Shown in pieces: positions 36,417 to 43,350 of a stretch of DNA of 64,000 nt. The notes beneath the pieces were generated by a model. The model searched no databases, had not been told where the DNA came from, and saw only the letters and a list, made by a program, of their open reading frames with translations. Position numbers and translations under genes: made by a program. Positions within the stretch are counted from its first letter, which is position 1, and each line of letters opens with the position of its first letter. The stretch comes from Motilibacter peucedani (lineage in GTDB: Bacteria; Actinomycetota; Actinomycetes; Motilibacterales; Motilibacteraceae). The stretch lies in the NCBI RefSeq assembly GCF_003634695.1, contig NZ_RBWV01000017.1:124001-188000 (forward strand). Direction: 5' to 3'.

Positions 36417-38065
36417 GCGGCGAGGGCCGGGCCGCTGCGTGCGAGCCGGGCACCGGCCACCCGCAGCATCGAGGCGCTGGGGGCGCTGGTCTCCAGCGCC
36501 GCGGAGAAGTCGGCAGCCGCGATGCGCCACAGCGTCGTGGGCTCGGTGGTCGTGACGGTCGCGGTGCGCGGCAGGCCGCGCAGCAGGCCGATCTCGCCGA
36601 AGTAGCTGCGGTCGCCGAGCGTACGCAGCAGCTCGTCGCCCGCGGCGGTCACCGCCACCTCTCCGCTCGTGACGACGTAGAAGGCGTCGGCCGGCTCCCC
36701 TTCGCGCACGACGACGGCGCCGGCGGCCAGCTCGACCTCCTGGACCGCCCGGGCGAGCTGCTCCAGCACGCCGGTCGGGGCGGCGGCCAGCAGGTCGAGC
36801 ACCTCGAGCAGCGCGACGCGGGGACGCAGTGCGGCGTGCTCCGCGGCGGCGGTGCGGTCGGCGCGCAGCAGCGGGCGGACCGCCGCGACGCTGACCGCTG
36901 CGAAGCCGAGCCCCATGATGACGAGTGTCGCCTTCGGCGAGGTGAGCGCCAGCACCGCGCTCGCCAGGGCGCTCGCGAGCAGGATCCCGGCCAGCACCAC
37001 CGTGTCGAGCACGCCGAAGACGCGGCTGAGCACGGTGCGCGGCAGGTCGCGCTGCAGCGCGGTGATCGCCAGCACGTCGACCGCGACCATGCCCGTGCCG
37101 GCGACGACCTGCAGCAGCGCACCGACGACCGGCGAGGTGACCGGCGCCGAGGCCGCCACCGGCAGCGCCATGACGCACATGCCGCCGACGATGACGGGCG
37201 CCAGCCGCGACGACGAGGCGAGCCGGTTGACCAGGCCGCCGGCGAGCACGCCGCCGAGCGCCATGCTGGCGAGCAGGTAGCCGTAGCCCTTGGGCCCGGT
37301 GCCGAACTGCTCGCTCATCGGCACGTAGAGAACGGCGAGCGCGCCGTAGATGCCGCTGTCGAGCGCGCAGTAGAGCACCAGCACGAGGGCGACGGGCTCG
37401 TTGCGCAGTGCGGTGAGCCCGGTGCGCACCTGCGCGAGCAGGCCGCCGTCCTCGTCGGCCGCCCCGCCGGCGCTGCGGACCCGGAGCGAGCGGGCGAGCA
37501 GCGCCGACACGACGAAGGTCGCGGCGTTGACGACGACCCCCCAGCCGGGCTCGCCCGTGAGGAGCAGCAGTCCCCCGATGGCCGGACCCACGACCACCAC
37601 GAGGTTCTCGAGCACGGTGAAGAGCGCGTTGGCCGAGGCCAGGTCCTTCTCCGGCACCGTCTCGGGCACGATCGCGCGGGCGGCCGGGCCGTAGGCCGTC
37701 GCGGCGGACGCGGTGAGCACGTGCAGCGCGAGGACCAGCACCACCGGCCCGTCGGTGAAGACCACCGCCGCCAGCACCGCGGTCGTGGCCAGGCACGCCA
37801 GCGCCGAGGCGACCATCACGCGGGTGCGCTCGTAGCGGTCGGCCAGCACGCCGGCGTAGGCGGAGAACAGCAGGCGGGGCACCCAGCCGCAGGCCGTCGT
37901 CGCCGCGATCATAGGGGCCGAGCCGGTGCGCTCGTAGACGTAGATGACGAGCACCACGTTGTAGGCCCAGCCGCCGACCGCGTCGACGCCGAAGGCGGCG
38001 AGCAGCAGGCGCAGGTCGCGCGAGCGGAGGGCGTTGCCGAAGCGTCCACCTGCGGGACCCGCCAT
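36413..38065 (-). CDS. MFS transporter fused to a C-terminal cyclic-nucleotide-binding domain
   Basis: 550 residues. The first about 410 are a twelve-helix MFS permease of the drug/enterobactin-exporter type (RSRDLRLLLAAFGVDAVG at the start, VLADRYERTRVMV between helices 2 and 3). Residues about 425-545 form a Crp-type cyclic-nucleotide-binding domain, with phosphate-binding cassette YFGEIGLLRGLPRTATV including the key Glu and Arg. Transport may therefore be gated by cAMP or cGMP. The nearby cyclase and Crp regulator make this plausible. It lies 36 bp downstream of the crp-like gene on the same strand. Confidence 0.88.
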   Translation of the reverse strand: MAGPAGGRFGNALRSRDLRLLLAAFGVDAVGGWAYNVVLVIYVYERTGSAPMIAATTACGWVPRLLFSAYAGVLADRYERTRVMVASALACLATTAVLAAVVFTDGPVVLVLALHVLTASAATAYGPAARAIVPETVPEKDLASANALFTVLENLVVVVGPAIGGLLLLTGEPGWGVVVNAATFVVSALLARSLRVRSAGGAADEDGGLLAQVRTGLTALRNEPVALVLVLYCALDSGIYGALAVLYVPMSEQFGTGPKGYGYLLASMALGGVLAGGLVNRLASSSRLAPVIVGGMCVMALPVAASAPVTSPVVGALLQVVAGTGMVAVDVLAITALQRDLPRTVLSRVFGVLDTVVLAGILLASALASAVLALTSPKATLVIMGLGFAAVSVAAVRPLLRADRTAAAEHAALRPRVALLEVLDLLAAAPTGVLEQLARAVQEVELAAGAVVVREGEPADAFYVVTSGEVAVTAAGDELLRTLGDRSYFGEIGLLRGLPRTATVTTTEPTTLWRIAAADFSAALETSAPSASMLRVAGARLARSGPALAA

Positions 38066-38101
38066 GGGGGTGCTGCCTCTCTGCTCGGTCAGGAGTGCGT
38101 G

Positions 38102-38761
38102 TCAGGAGCTGGAGAACCGCTCGAGCGCGGGTCGGTCGTGGATGACCACGCGGGCGCCGTCGACGCGGACCCAGCCGCGGTTCTGCAGCGAGGACAGGGC
38201 CCGGTTGAGCGACTGGCGCGCCACCCCCAGGCGCGCCGCGAGCTCGCTCTGCGACAGGCCGAGCTCGACCGTGCCGCCGGAGTCGGCCCCCAGCAGGAAC
38301 TTCGCCAGCCGGCGCGGCAGGTCGAGGAACACCAGGTCGCTGGTGGAGCCGGTGAGCCGGCGCACGCTGGCCGAGAGCTCCTGCGCCCACGAGAGCGCGA
38401 GCCCGGGCGAGCTGGCGAGCAGCTCGGCCACGACGACCGACGGGACGCTGACCAGCGTCGTGTCCTCGATCGCCTCGGCCGTCGCCGACCGGGGCAGCCC
38501 GTCGAGGACGCTGAGCTCCCCGAGCGCGTCGCCCGGGCCCACGACCGAGAGCAGCAGCTCCTCGCCGCGCGGCGAGGTGACGAGCACCTTGACCCGCCCG
38601 CTCGCCACGACGTACAGGTGCTCGCTGAGCTCGCCCTCGACGAACAGCAGCTGGCCCCTGCGCAGCCGGCGTGCCGTGGAGCGCCCCGCGAGGCCGGCGA
38701 GCTCGCGCTCGCCCAGCCCGCCGAACAGCGGGGTCGCACCCAGCACGCCGGCGTTGTCCAC
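38102..38761 (-). CDS. Crp/Fnr-family transcriptional regulator
   Basis: 219 residues. The N-terminal cyclic-nucleotide-binding domain has the cassette GELSVLDGLPRSAT (Glu82, Arg91), so cAMP binding is plausible. The C-terminal winged helix aligns with E. coli CRP: recognition helix ARQSLNRAL puts Arg182 and Arg187 at CRP Arg180 and Arg185, but Gln183 at Glu181. This position reads base pair 7 of the CRP half-site. The GTG start is leaderless (TACGCT 6 nt upstream). A promoter thus lies in the 15-bp gap after the small-peptide gene. Confidence 0.92.
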   Translation of the reverse strand: MDNAGVLGATPLFGGLGERELAGLAGRSTARRLRRGQLLFVEGELSEHLYVVASGRVKVLVTSPRGEELLLSVVGPGDALGELSVLDGLPRSATAEAIEDTTLVSVPSVVVAELLASSPGLALSWAQELSASVRRLTGSTSDLVFLDLPRRLAKFLLGADSGGTVELGLSQSELAARLGVARQSLNRALSSLQNRGWVRVDGARVVIHDRPALERFSSS

Positions 38762-38767
38762 GCCCGC

Positions 38768-38773
38768 AGCGTA
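38768..38773 (-). promoter_or_regulatory. Leaderless -10 box of the crp-like gene
   Basis: On the bottom strand TACGCT is followed by 6 nt and then GTG 38761. The box lies between this gene and the stop of the small acidic peptide gene. Confidence 0.6.
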
Positions 38774-38776
38774 GGG

Positions 38777-38923
38777 CTAGCGGAGCGGCTCCTCCAGGTC
38801 ATCGGCACCGGCGCGGCGCGAGAGGAAGCTCTCCATGTGGCCCGCGGTGTCGTCGGTGTCGTCCTCGACGGCGGCGTCGGCCGGCGTCTCGACGGGTGCG
38901 GTGTCGTACGGCGTCTCGCTCAT
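38777..38923 (-). CDS. 48-residue acidic peptide, cysteine-free
   Basis: The product starts MSETPYDTAPVETP, has an Asp/Glu/Thr-rich middle (EDDTDDTAG) and ends SRRAGADDLEEPLR. It has no signal peptide, no Cys and only one His. The ATG has a GGGAAGGG ribosome site about 7 nt upstream. It lies downstream of a cytoplasmic-type subtilase and GAF gene and upstream of the crp-like gene, all on the bottom strand. A substrate, inhibitor or signalling peptide of the protease is conceivable but inferred only from position. No family recognised. Confidence 0.6.
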   Translation of the reverse strand: MSETPYDTAPVETPADAAVEDDTDDTAGHMESFLSRRAGADDLEEPLR

Positions 38924-38949
38924 CGCGGTGCCCTTCCCTGGGATGCCTC

Positions 38950-38987
38950 GGCCGGTGGATCCGGCCTCGAGGAGAACTCTGCTCCTC
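38950..38987 (-). promoter_or_regulatory. Two adjacent hairpins in the leader of the small acidic peptide gene
   Basis: GAGGAG-N7-CTCCTC (38969-38987) and GGCCGG-N5-CCGGCC (38950-38966) are perfect inverted repeats separated by 2 bp, 27-64 nt before the peptide ATG. Neither is followed by a U-run, so they are not classical terminators. They may stabilise or process the mRNA. Confidence 0.5.
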
Positions 38988-39025
38988 GCAGTGCACCGCG
39001 TCAGTCGCTTCGGTGACCGCGCACC

Positions 39026-39041
39026 TGTCATGTCGGTGACA
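39026..39041. promoter_or_regulatory. TGTCA-N6-TGACA palindrome upstream of the small peptide gene
   Basis: TGTCA TGTCGG TGACA overlaps the subtilase stop codon and lies 103-118 bp upstream of the peptide ATG. The same half-sites and spacing recur at 40735-40750. The 16-bp layout equals a CRP site (TGTGA-N6-TCACA) with one base changed per half. Confidence 0.55.
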
Positions 39042-39792
39042 CGGCGGGTACGGCGTTGCGCGAGACGGCGCGCAGCACCGCCTTGACCTCCGGCGGCGAG
39101 AGCTCGGGGTGCTTGCTGAGCAGCCGGGCGACCAGCCCGGTCACGTGCGGCGCGGCGAACGAGTTGCCGGTCGTGACCAGCGTCCCGCCGCCCGGCCAGG
39201 CGACCTCGACGTCGATGCCCGGTGCGCCGAACTCGACCGGCGGGTGCGGGTTGCAGTCGATGTCGAAGGGGCCGGTCGCGTCGTTGGCCGCGACCGAGAC
39301 GACCGCGGCGTACTGCGACGGGAAGCTCGGACGCCGCACGTTGTTGACGGCGCAGACCAGCACCACGCCCGCGAAGTACGCCTCGTCGGCCACGTCGTGG
39401 AAGAGCGGGTGCAGCTCCTGGCTGCTGCTGCTCAGGCTCAGGTTGACGACGCGGGCGCCGGAGCGCACCGCCCAGCGCAGGCCCTCGGCGAAGACGAGCC
39501 CCTTGCCGGTGAGCCGCTCGCCCAGCACCCGCACGCTGTGCAGCCGCGCGTCGGGGGCCGCGCGGCGGATGATGCCGGCGCACGCCGTGCCGTGGCCGAA
39601 GAGGTCGTCGTGCGGCCCCTCGACGGTGACCACGCGCTGCGCGCCCGCGTCCCAGTGCAGGGCCGCGCCGCCGGCCAGGCCGCCGACCGCGGGGTGGCTC
39701 GCGTCGATGCCGCTGTCGACGACCACCACGTCGACCCCGGCCCCGGCCGCACCGCCGAAGGCCCACTCGGCGCTGACGCCGGTGGCGGGCAC
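39028..39792 (-). CDS. Subtilisin-like (S8) serine protease, no signal peptide
   Basis: 254 residues from GTG 39792. The catalytic triad is complete: Asp26 (VVDSGID), His67 (HGTACAGI) and Ser211 (TGNSFAAPHVTG), with the oxyanion Asn in CAVNN (150/151). There is no signal peptide or prodomain, so it is probably cytoplasmic. The frame stays open upstream with a coherent sequence (LRPAWSEAFAPGALQQVAV) but no ATG or GTG, so a longer form using a rare start is possible. It lies 50 bp after the GAF gene and 104 bp before the acidic peptide gene. Confidence 0.87.
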   Translation of the reverse strand: MPATGVSAEWAFGGAAGAGVDVVVVDSGIDASHPAVGGLAGGAALHWDAGAQRVVTVEGPHDDLFGHGTACAGIIRRAAPDARLHSVRVLGERLTGKGLVFAEGLRWAVRSGARVVNLSLSSSSQELHPLFHDVADEAYFAGVVLVCAVNNVRRPSFPSQYAAVVSVAANDATGPFDIDCNPHPPVEFGAPGIDVEVAWPGGGTLVTTGNSFAAPHVTGLVARLLSKHPELSPPEVKAVLRAVSRNAVPAVSPT

Positions 39793-39842
39793 GGCGACCT
39801 GCTGCAGGGCCCCGGGCGCGAACGCCTCGGACCACGCCGGTC

Positions 39843-40607
39843 TCAGCCCGCCGGCCGTGGCGACCTCCGGGCGGTGTAGCCGGCGACCTCGCGCACCAGG
39901 CGCAGGGCGAGCCGGCGCTCGGCCGGGCCCTGGCGCCCCAGCTCGCCGATCAACGACGCCAGCTCGGCGAGGTCGCTGTCGCTCTCCTGCTCCTGCTCGG
40001 CGGCCGCCTCGAGCGCGTCCTGGAGGGTGCCGCCCCCGGCGGCGGAGGCCAGCGCGCGGAGCAGGACGCCACCGAGGTCGGCGAACGCGCGCTCGTGCTG
40101 CAGGGTCAGGGCGGTCTGGTCGGCGAAGACCGAGAGCAGCGCCATGTCGTCCTCGGCACCGGGACGGGACTCGTCGCGGTCGAGCAGGGTCAGGACGCCC
40201 AGCACGCGCTCGTCGGCGACCACCGGCACGGCGAGCAGCGCCCGCGGCACGTAGCCGGTGTGCTCGGCGACGTCGCGGGCGAAGCGGGAGTCGGCCTGCG
40301 CGTCGGCGACAGCGACCGGCTGGCCGGAGAGCACCACCCAGCCCGCGACTCCGGTGCCCGACGGCAGGCGCATGCCGGTGACGCTGTCGGCGCCGTCGCC
40401 GGCAGCGGTGGTGTAGACCAGCTCGCTCTCGTCCGCGCTCAGCAGGGCGAGGGAGCAGGCGGTGGCGCCGAAGAGCCGGCGCGCGGTCTCGGTGATGCTG
40501 CTCAGCAGCGCCTCGGTGCCGACGGGCCGCACCGCGGGGCCCAGCCGTGTTGCCAGCTCCCCCAGCTGGCGGGCGAGCTCCGCTGCGTCGGGGGGCGGCT
40601 GCTGCAC
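39843..40607 (-). CDS. GAF-domain sensor protein
   Basis: 254 residues. A GAF domain spans about 30-170 (ITETARRLFGATACSLALL, then GTGVAGWVVLSGQPVAV and RALLAVPVVADERVLGVLTLLD), followed by a C-terminal acidic/helical tail. No kinase, cyclase or DNA-binding output domain is present, so it may act through partners. It heads the GAF-subtilase-peptide series on the bottom strand. A CAGAAT box 7 nt before the GTG is a possible -10. Ligand unknown. Confidence 0.85.
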   Translation of the reverse strand: MQQPPPDAAELARQLGELATRLGPAVRPVGTEALLSSITETARRLFGATACSLALLSADESELVYTTAAGDGADSVTGMRLPSGTGVAGWVVLSGQPVAVADAQADSRFARDVAEHTGYVPRALLAVPVVADERVLGVLTLLDRDESRPGAEDDMALLSVFADQTALTLQHERAFADLGGVLLRALASAAGGGTLQDALEAAAEQEQESDSDLAELASLIGELGRQGPAERRLALRLVREVAGYTARRSPRPAG

Positions 40608-40734
40608 GGCTGCATTCTGCTACGGACGGAAGAGGATCCCCGTGAACGCCACTGTCCCCACCTCCTCGCTGTGCACGTGCCTCGAGGATGCTCCGCTCAG
40701 CACGGTCCAGCAGTCGCCCTCGTGACAGCGCGGG

Positions 40735-40750
40735 TGTCAGCGTGGTGACA
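40735..40750. promoter_or_regulatory. Second TGTCA-N6-TGACA palindrome, upstream of the GAF gene
   Basis: TGTCA GCGTGG TGACA lies 128-143 bp upstream of the GAF GTG and just after the SDR stop. A further TGACA at 40723-40727 makes a TGACA-N7-TGTCA arrangement on the left. Half-sites match those at 39026-39041. Binding by the Crp-like protein is inferred. Confidence 0.55.
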
Positions 40751-40753
40751 GGG

Positions 40754-41551
40754 TCAGCGCGCGAGCTTGCGGGCCGTCCACGCCAGCAGCGACGGGCGCG
40801 CCGACACGACGACGTCGAGCGCCCGGTCGACCGGCCACACCTCGCCGAGCCGCGCGGCGCCGACGACGCGCGGCACGGAGAGCGTGCGCGACCGGCGGCT
40901 GGTGAGGCAGCGCGCCACCGCGGCCGCCACGAGCCGCGGCGGGATGCCCCAGGACGCTCGGCCGCTGTCCGAGAGCCACTCGGTCGCGACGAACATCGGG
41001 TTGACGGTGTGCACGCGCACGCCGCGGCCGGTGACCTCGCGGCGCAGGCCGCGCACGTAGCCGGCGACGCCCGCCTTGCTCGCCGCGTAGACCGTGAAGG
41101 GCGGCACCTGGCACCACGCGAGCACCGAGGAGACGAACACCAGGTCTCCCCCGCGCTCGAGCAGGTGCGGGAGCGCGCGCGCCGAGGTCTGGACGGTCGC
41201 GGTCAGGTTGACCGCCACCATGCGCTCAGCCGCGGAGGCCGGCATGTCCTCGACCAGCCCCACCCAGCCCTGACCGGCGTTGAGCACGACGGCGTCGAGC
41301 CGGCCGTGGGCGGCGAGGACCGCGTCGAACAGGTGCGTACGGTCCTCCTCCACCGTGAGGTCGGCGACCACCGCCTGCACACCGGGGAGGGCCTGCGCGG
41401 TCGCGCGCAGGCGCTCGGCGCCGCGCGCGCAGACCGCCACCGTCGCACCGCGCGCGTGCAGCGTCTCGGCGACGGCGCGGCCGATGCCCGCGCTGCCGCC
41501 CGTGACGAGCACGACGCGACCGTCGAGCGTCCGGGGCGACGAGCGGCCCAT
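40754..41551 (-). CDS. Short-chain dehydrogenase/reductase
   Basis: 265 residues with a classical SDR layout: TGGSAGIGRAVAE cofactor motif, VLNAGQG, Ser in VFVSSVLAW, and Tyr-x3-Lys in YAASK. The substrate is unknown. An about 75-residue tail follows the core, with a RRSRTLSVPRVV region seen in SDRs annotated as acting on lipids or sterols; that link is weak. The ATG is leaderless, with TACGGT 6 nt upstream. Confidence 0.9.
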   Translation of the reverse strand: MGRSSPRTLDGRVVLVTGGSAGIGRAVAETLHARGATVAVCARGAERLRATAQALPGVQAVVADLTVEEDRTHLFDAVLAAHGRLDAVVLNAGQGWVGLVEDMPASAAERMVAVNLTATVQTSARALPHLLERGGDLVFVSSVLAWCQVPPFTVYAASKAGVAGYVRGLRREVTGRGVRVHTVNPMFVATEWLSDSGRASWGIPPRLVAAAVARCLTSRRSRTLSVPRVVGAARLGEVWPVDRALDVVVSARPSLLAWTARKLAR

Positions 41552-41557
41552 CCCGGC

Positions 41558-41563
41558 ACCGTA
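41558..41563 (-). promoter_or_regulatory. Leaderless -10 box of the SDR gene
   Basis: Bottom-strand TACGGT lies 6 nt before ATG 41551. Its partner for the divergent gene is at 41577-41582, leaving 13 bp between the two -10 boxes. Confidence 0.6.
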
Positions 41564-41576
41564 CGCGCAGCACGCC

Positions 41577-41582
41577 TAGTCT
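41577..41582 (+). promoter_or_regulatory. Leaderless -10 box of the RlmA-like gene
   Basis: TAGTCT lies 6 nt before GTG 41589 with no ribosome-binding site. The -35 region must lie in or across the divergent SDR promoter. Confidence 0.6.
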
Positions 41583-41588
41583 GACCAG

Positions 41589-42452
41589 GTGCTCGCGGCC
41601 GTCTTCGACCTGCTCGCCTGCCCGCACTGCGCGGCGGCGCTGGCGCCGAGCGGGGCGGGCGCCGCGTGCCCCCAGGGCCACAGCTTCGACCTGTCGCGGC
41701 AGGGCTACCTCAGCCTGCTCCAGCCGGGGGCGCTGACCGGCTCGGGCGACGACGCCGCGATGGTGCGCAACCGGCAGGACTTCCTGGCGGCCGGGCACTA
41801 CGACCGGCTGCGCGCCCGTGTCCGCGCCCTGGCGACCGGCACGACCGGCGGGCTGGCACCGGCGGGCGGCGTGCTCGACCTCGGAGGTGGCACGGGGTGG
41901 TACGCCGCCGACGTCCTCGCCGCGCTGCCCGGCCGCGTCGGCGTGGTCATCGACACCTCGAAGCCGGCGCTGCGCGTGGCCGCCCGCCTCGACCCCCGGC
42001 TCGGAGCCGTCGCTGCCGACGCGTGGAAGTCGCTGCCCGTCAGGGACTCCTCGGTCGGCGTCGCCCTCGACGTGTTCGCACCGCGCAACTCCGCCGAGCT
42101 GGCGCGGGTCCTGCGCGCCGACGGCGCGCTGGTGGTGGTCGTCCCGGGGCCCGACCACCTGCGCGAGCTGCGGCGGCCGCTGGGGCTGCTCGACGTGCAG
42201 GAGGGCAAGCAGGCGCGGCTGCTCGACACGCTCGGGTCCGACTTCTCCCTGCGCCACAACGAGGGCCTGCGCTACGAGATGGCCGTCGCGCGCGCCGACG
42301 CCGCCACCCTCGCGGGCATGGGCCCGAGCGCACGCCACATCTCGCCGACAGAACTGGCCGAGCGGGTCGCCGCGCTGCCGGAGCAGGTGGCCGTGACCGC
42401 GGACTTCGCCCTCAGCCTGTGGCGCCCGCGCTCGTCGGACGCGCGGGACTAG
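41589..42452 (+). CDS. RlmA-type 23S rRNA (guanine-N1)-methyltransferase
   Basis: 287 residues. An N-terminal zinc site (CPHC, then CPQGH; Cys, Cys, Cys, His) and FDLSRQGYLSLL are typical of RlmA/TlrB enzymes that methylate a guanine in helix 35 of 23S rRNA. The SAM-binding motif is GVLDLGGGTGWYAADV, and the HISPTELAERVAALP block near the C terminus is family-like. TlrB members confer tylosin resistance, but whether this is RlmA(I) or RlmA(II)-like is not certain. The 3' end overlaps the next gene by 4 bp. Confidence 0.88.
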   Translation: MLAAVFDLLACPHCAAALAPSGAGAACPQGHSFDLSRQGYLSLLQPGALTGSGDDAAMVRNRQDFLAAGHYDRLRARVRALATGTTGGLAPAGGVLDLGGGTGWYAADVLAALPGRVGVVIDTSKPALRVAARLDPRLGAVAADAWKSLPVRDSSVGVALDVFAPRNSAELARVLRADGALVVVVPGPDHLRELRRPLGLLDVQEGKQARLLDTLGSDFSLRHNEGLRYEMAVARADAATLAGMGPSARHISPTELAERVAALPEQVAVTADFALSLWRPRSSDARD

Positions 42453-43009
42453 CGGGTCGCCGCCTCGGCGCTCAGCACGTCGCGCAGCGCCTTCGTGACA
42501 CCGCGCTGCGGCCACAGCGTGAGGTCGTGCCCGCCGGTGACCTTCGGGTGCGAGTGCGTCGCCCCCGACTCCATGGTCGGGGTGACCCGCTCGCCCAGCG
42601 CCATCAGGTCGCGCTCGGGCAGCGCCTCGGCGACCGCGGGCAGCAGCGTCGTGAGCTGGTCGCGCGCCAGGTCCTCCACCACGTCGACCAGCGCCGTCAG
42701 CGGCGCGAGCGCGTCGGCGGAGGAGTGGTCGAGGCCCTCCAGGGCCGCGGCGCGCGTCTCGAGCGAGTCGAGGGCGCCGACGGCCGACTGGGCCCGGGCC
42801 GAGCCGTCGGGGAGCACGTCGGCCACGACCGGCAGCAGGAAGACCCGCTCGTAGACGCTGACCCGCACGCTCTCGAGCACCAGCTTGCCGACCAGCGACT
42901 GGGCCGAGCGCAGCCCCTCCTCCTGCTCCTTGCGCGCGAGCCGGGCGAGCTCGGCGAGGTCGTGCAGGTAGGCGGCGAACAGCGCGTCGAGGGGGACTCG
43001 TGAACTCAT
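42449..43009 (-). CDS. Hemerythrin-like helical protein with eroded iron ligands
   Basis: 186 residues, all helical. The layout resembles hemerythrin HHE proteins (VSVYERVFLLPVV corresponds to the usual H-E-x-x-x-LP helix, and DQLTTLLPAVAEALP to the second), but the His ligands are mostly replaced (for example Tyr in VYERV). A C-terminal HSHPKVTGGH cluster could bind metal instead. It may not bind a di-iron centre. A GCCGTA complement (TACGGC) lies 6 nt before the ATG, a near-consensus leaderless -10. Family assignment is tentative. Confidence 0.55.
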   Translation of the reverse strand: MSSRVPLDALFAAYLHDLAELARLARKEQEEGLRSAQSLVGKLVLESVRVSVYERVFLLPVVADVLPDGSARAQSAVGALDSLETRAAALEGLDHSSADALAPLTALVDVVEDLARDQLTTLLPAVAEALPERDLMALGERVTPTMESGATHSHPKVTGGHDLTLWPQRGVTKALRDVLSAEAATR

Positions 43010-43124
43010 GCCACCGCCGTACCCCCGGATGATCAGCGGCATGCCTGGGCGGCGCCTGGGTAGGCAGCACGTGCGCGAGCGATCGTCGAGCGCACACGGC
43101 CCCCAGCGAGAGGTTCCACACCCC

Positions 43125-43346
43125 ATGACCGGGATCCCCACCGTCGAGCTGTCGGACGACGACCTCCACCGCGAGCTCGCCCACCTCTACGAGACCCGGC
43201 TCGAGACGCTGCGCCACGGCTCCGACGACGCGCTCGAGAGCCACACCGCGCGCACGCAGGCGCTGGAGCAGGAGTACCAGCGCCGCGTGCCCGGCCGCGA
43301 GGTCGACCCCGAGCGGCTGCGCTCCGGCGCACGGGCGCGGGCGTAG
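43125..43346 (+). CDS. Small DUF6158-like protein
   Basis: 73 residues starting MTGIPTVELSDDDLHREL. It is charged and helical with LAHLYETRLETLRHGSDDAL and a REVDPERLRSGARAR ending, the pattern I associate with the DUF6158 family of actinobacterial proteins. ATG 43125 is chosen by similarity; GAGAGG is about 12 nt upstream. It is likely co-transcribed with the epimerase gene 4 bp downstream. Function unknown. Confidence 0.75.
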   Translation: MTGIPTVELSDDDLHRELAHLYETRLETLRHGSDDALESHTARTQALEQEYQRRVPGREVDPERLRSGARARA

Positions 43347-43350
43347 TCGC

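Noticed and set aside
35418-38390. Long bottom-strand frame of 990 codons across the MFS gene
   Set aside because: Shadow of the MFS-CNBD gene and of the opposite gingipain-like gene; the true MFS frame has the domains.
38777-38923. Acidic peptide as a lanthipeptide or other modified-peptide precursor
   Set aside because: No Cys, no Ser/Thr-rich core and no modification enzyme nearby; only a protease is present.
38950-38987. Rho-independent terminator after the subtilase gene
   Set aside because: The two hairpins are not followed by a U-run; kept only as leader structures.
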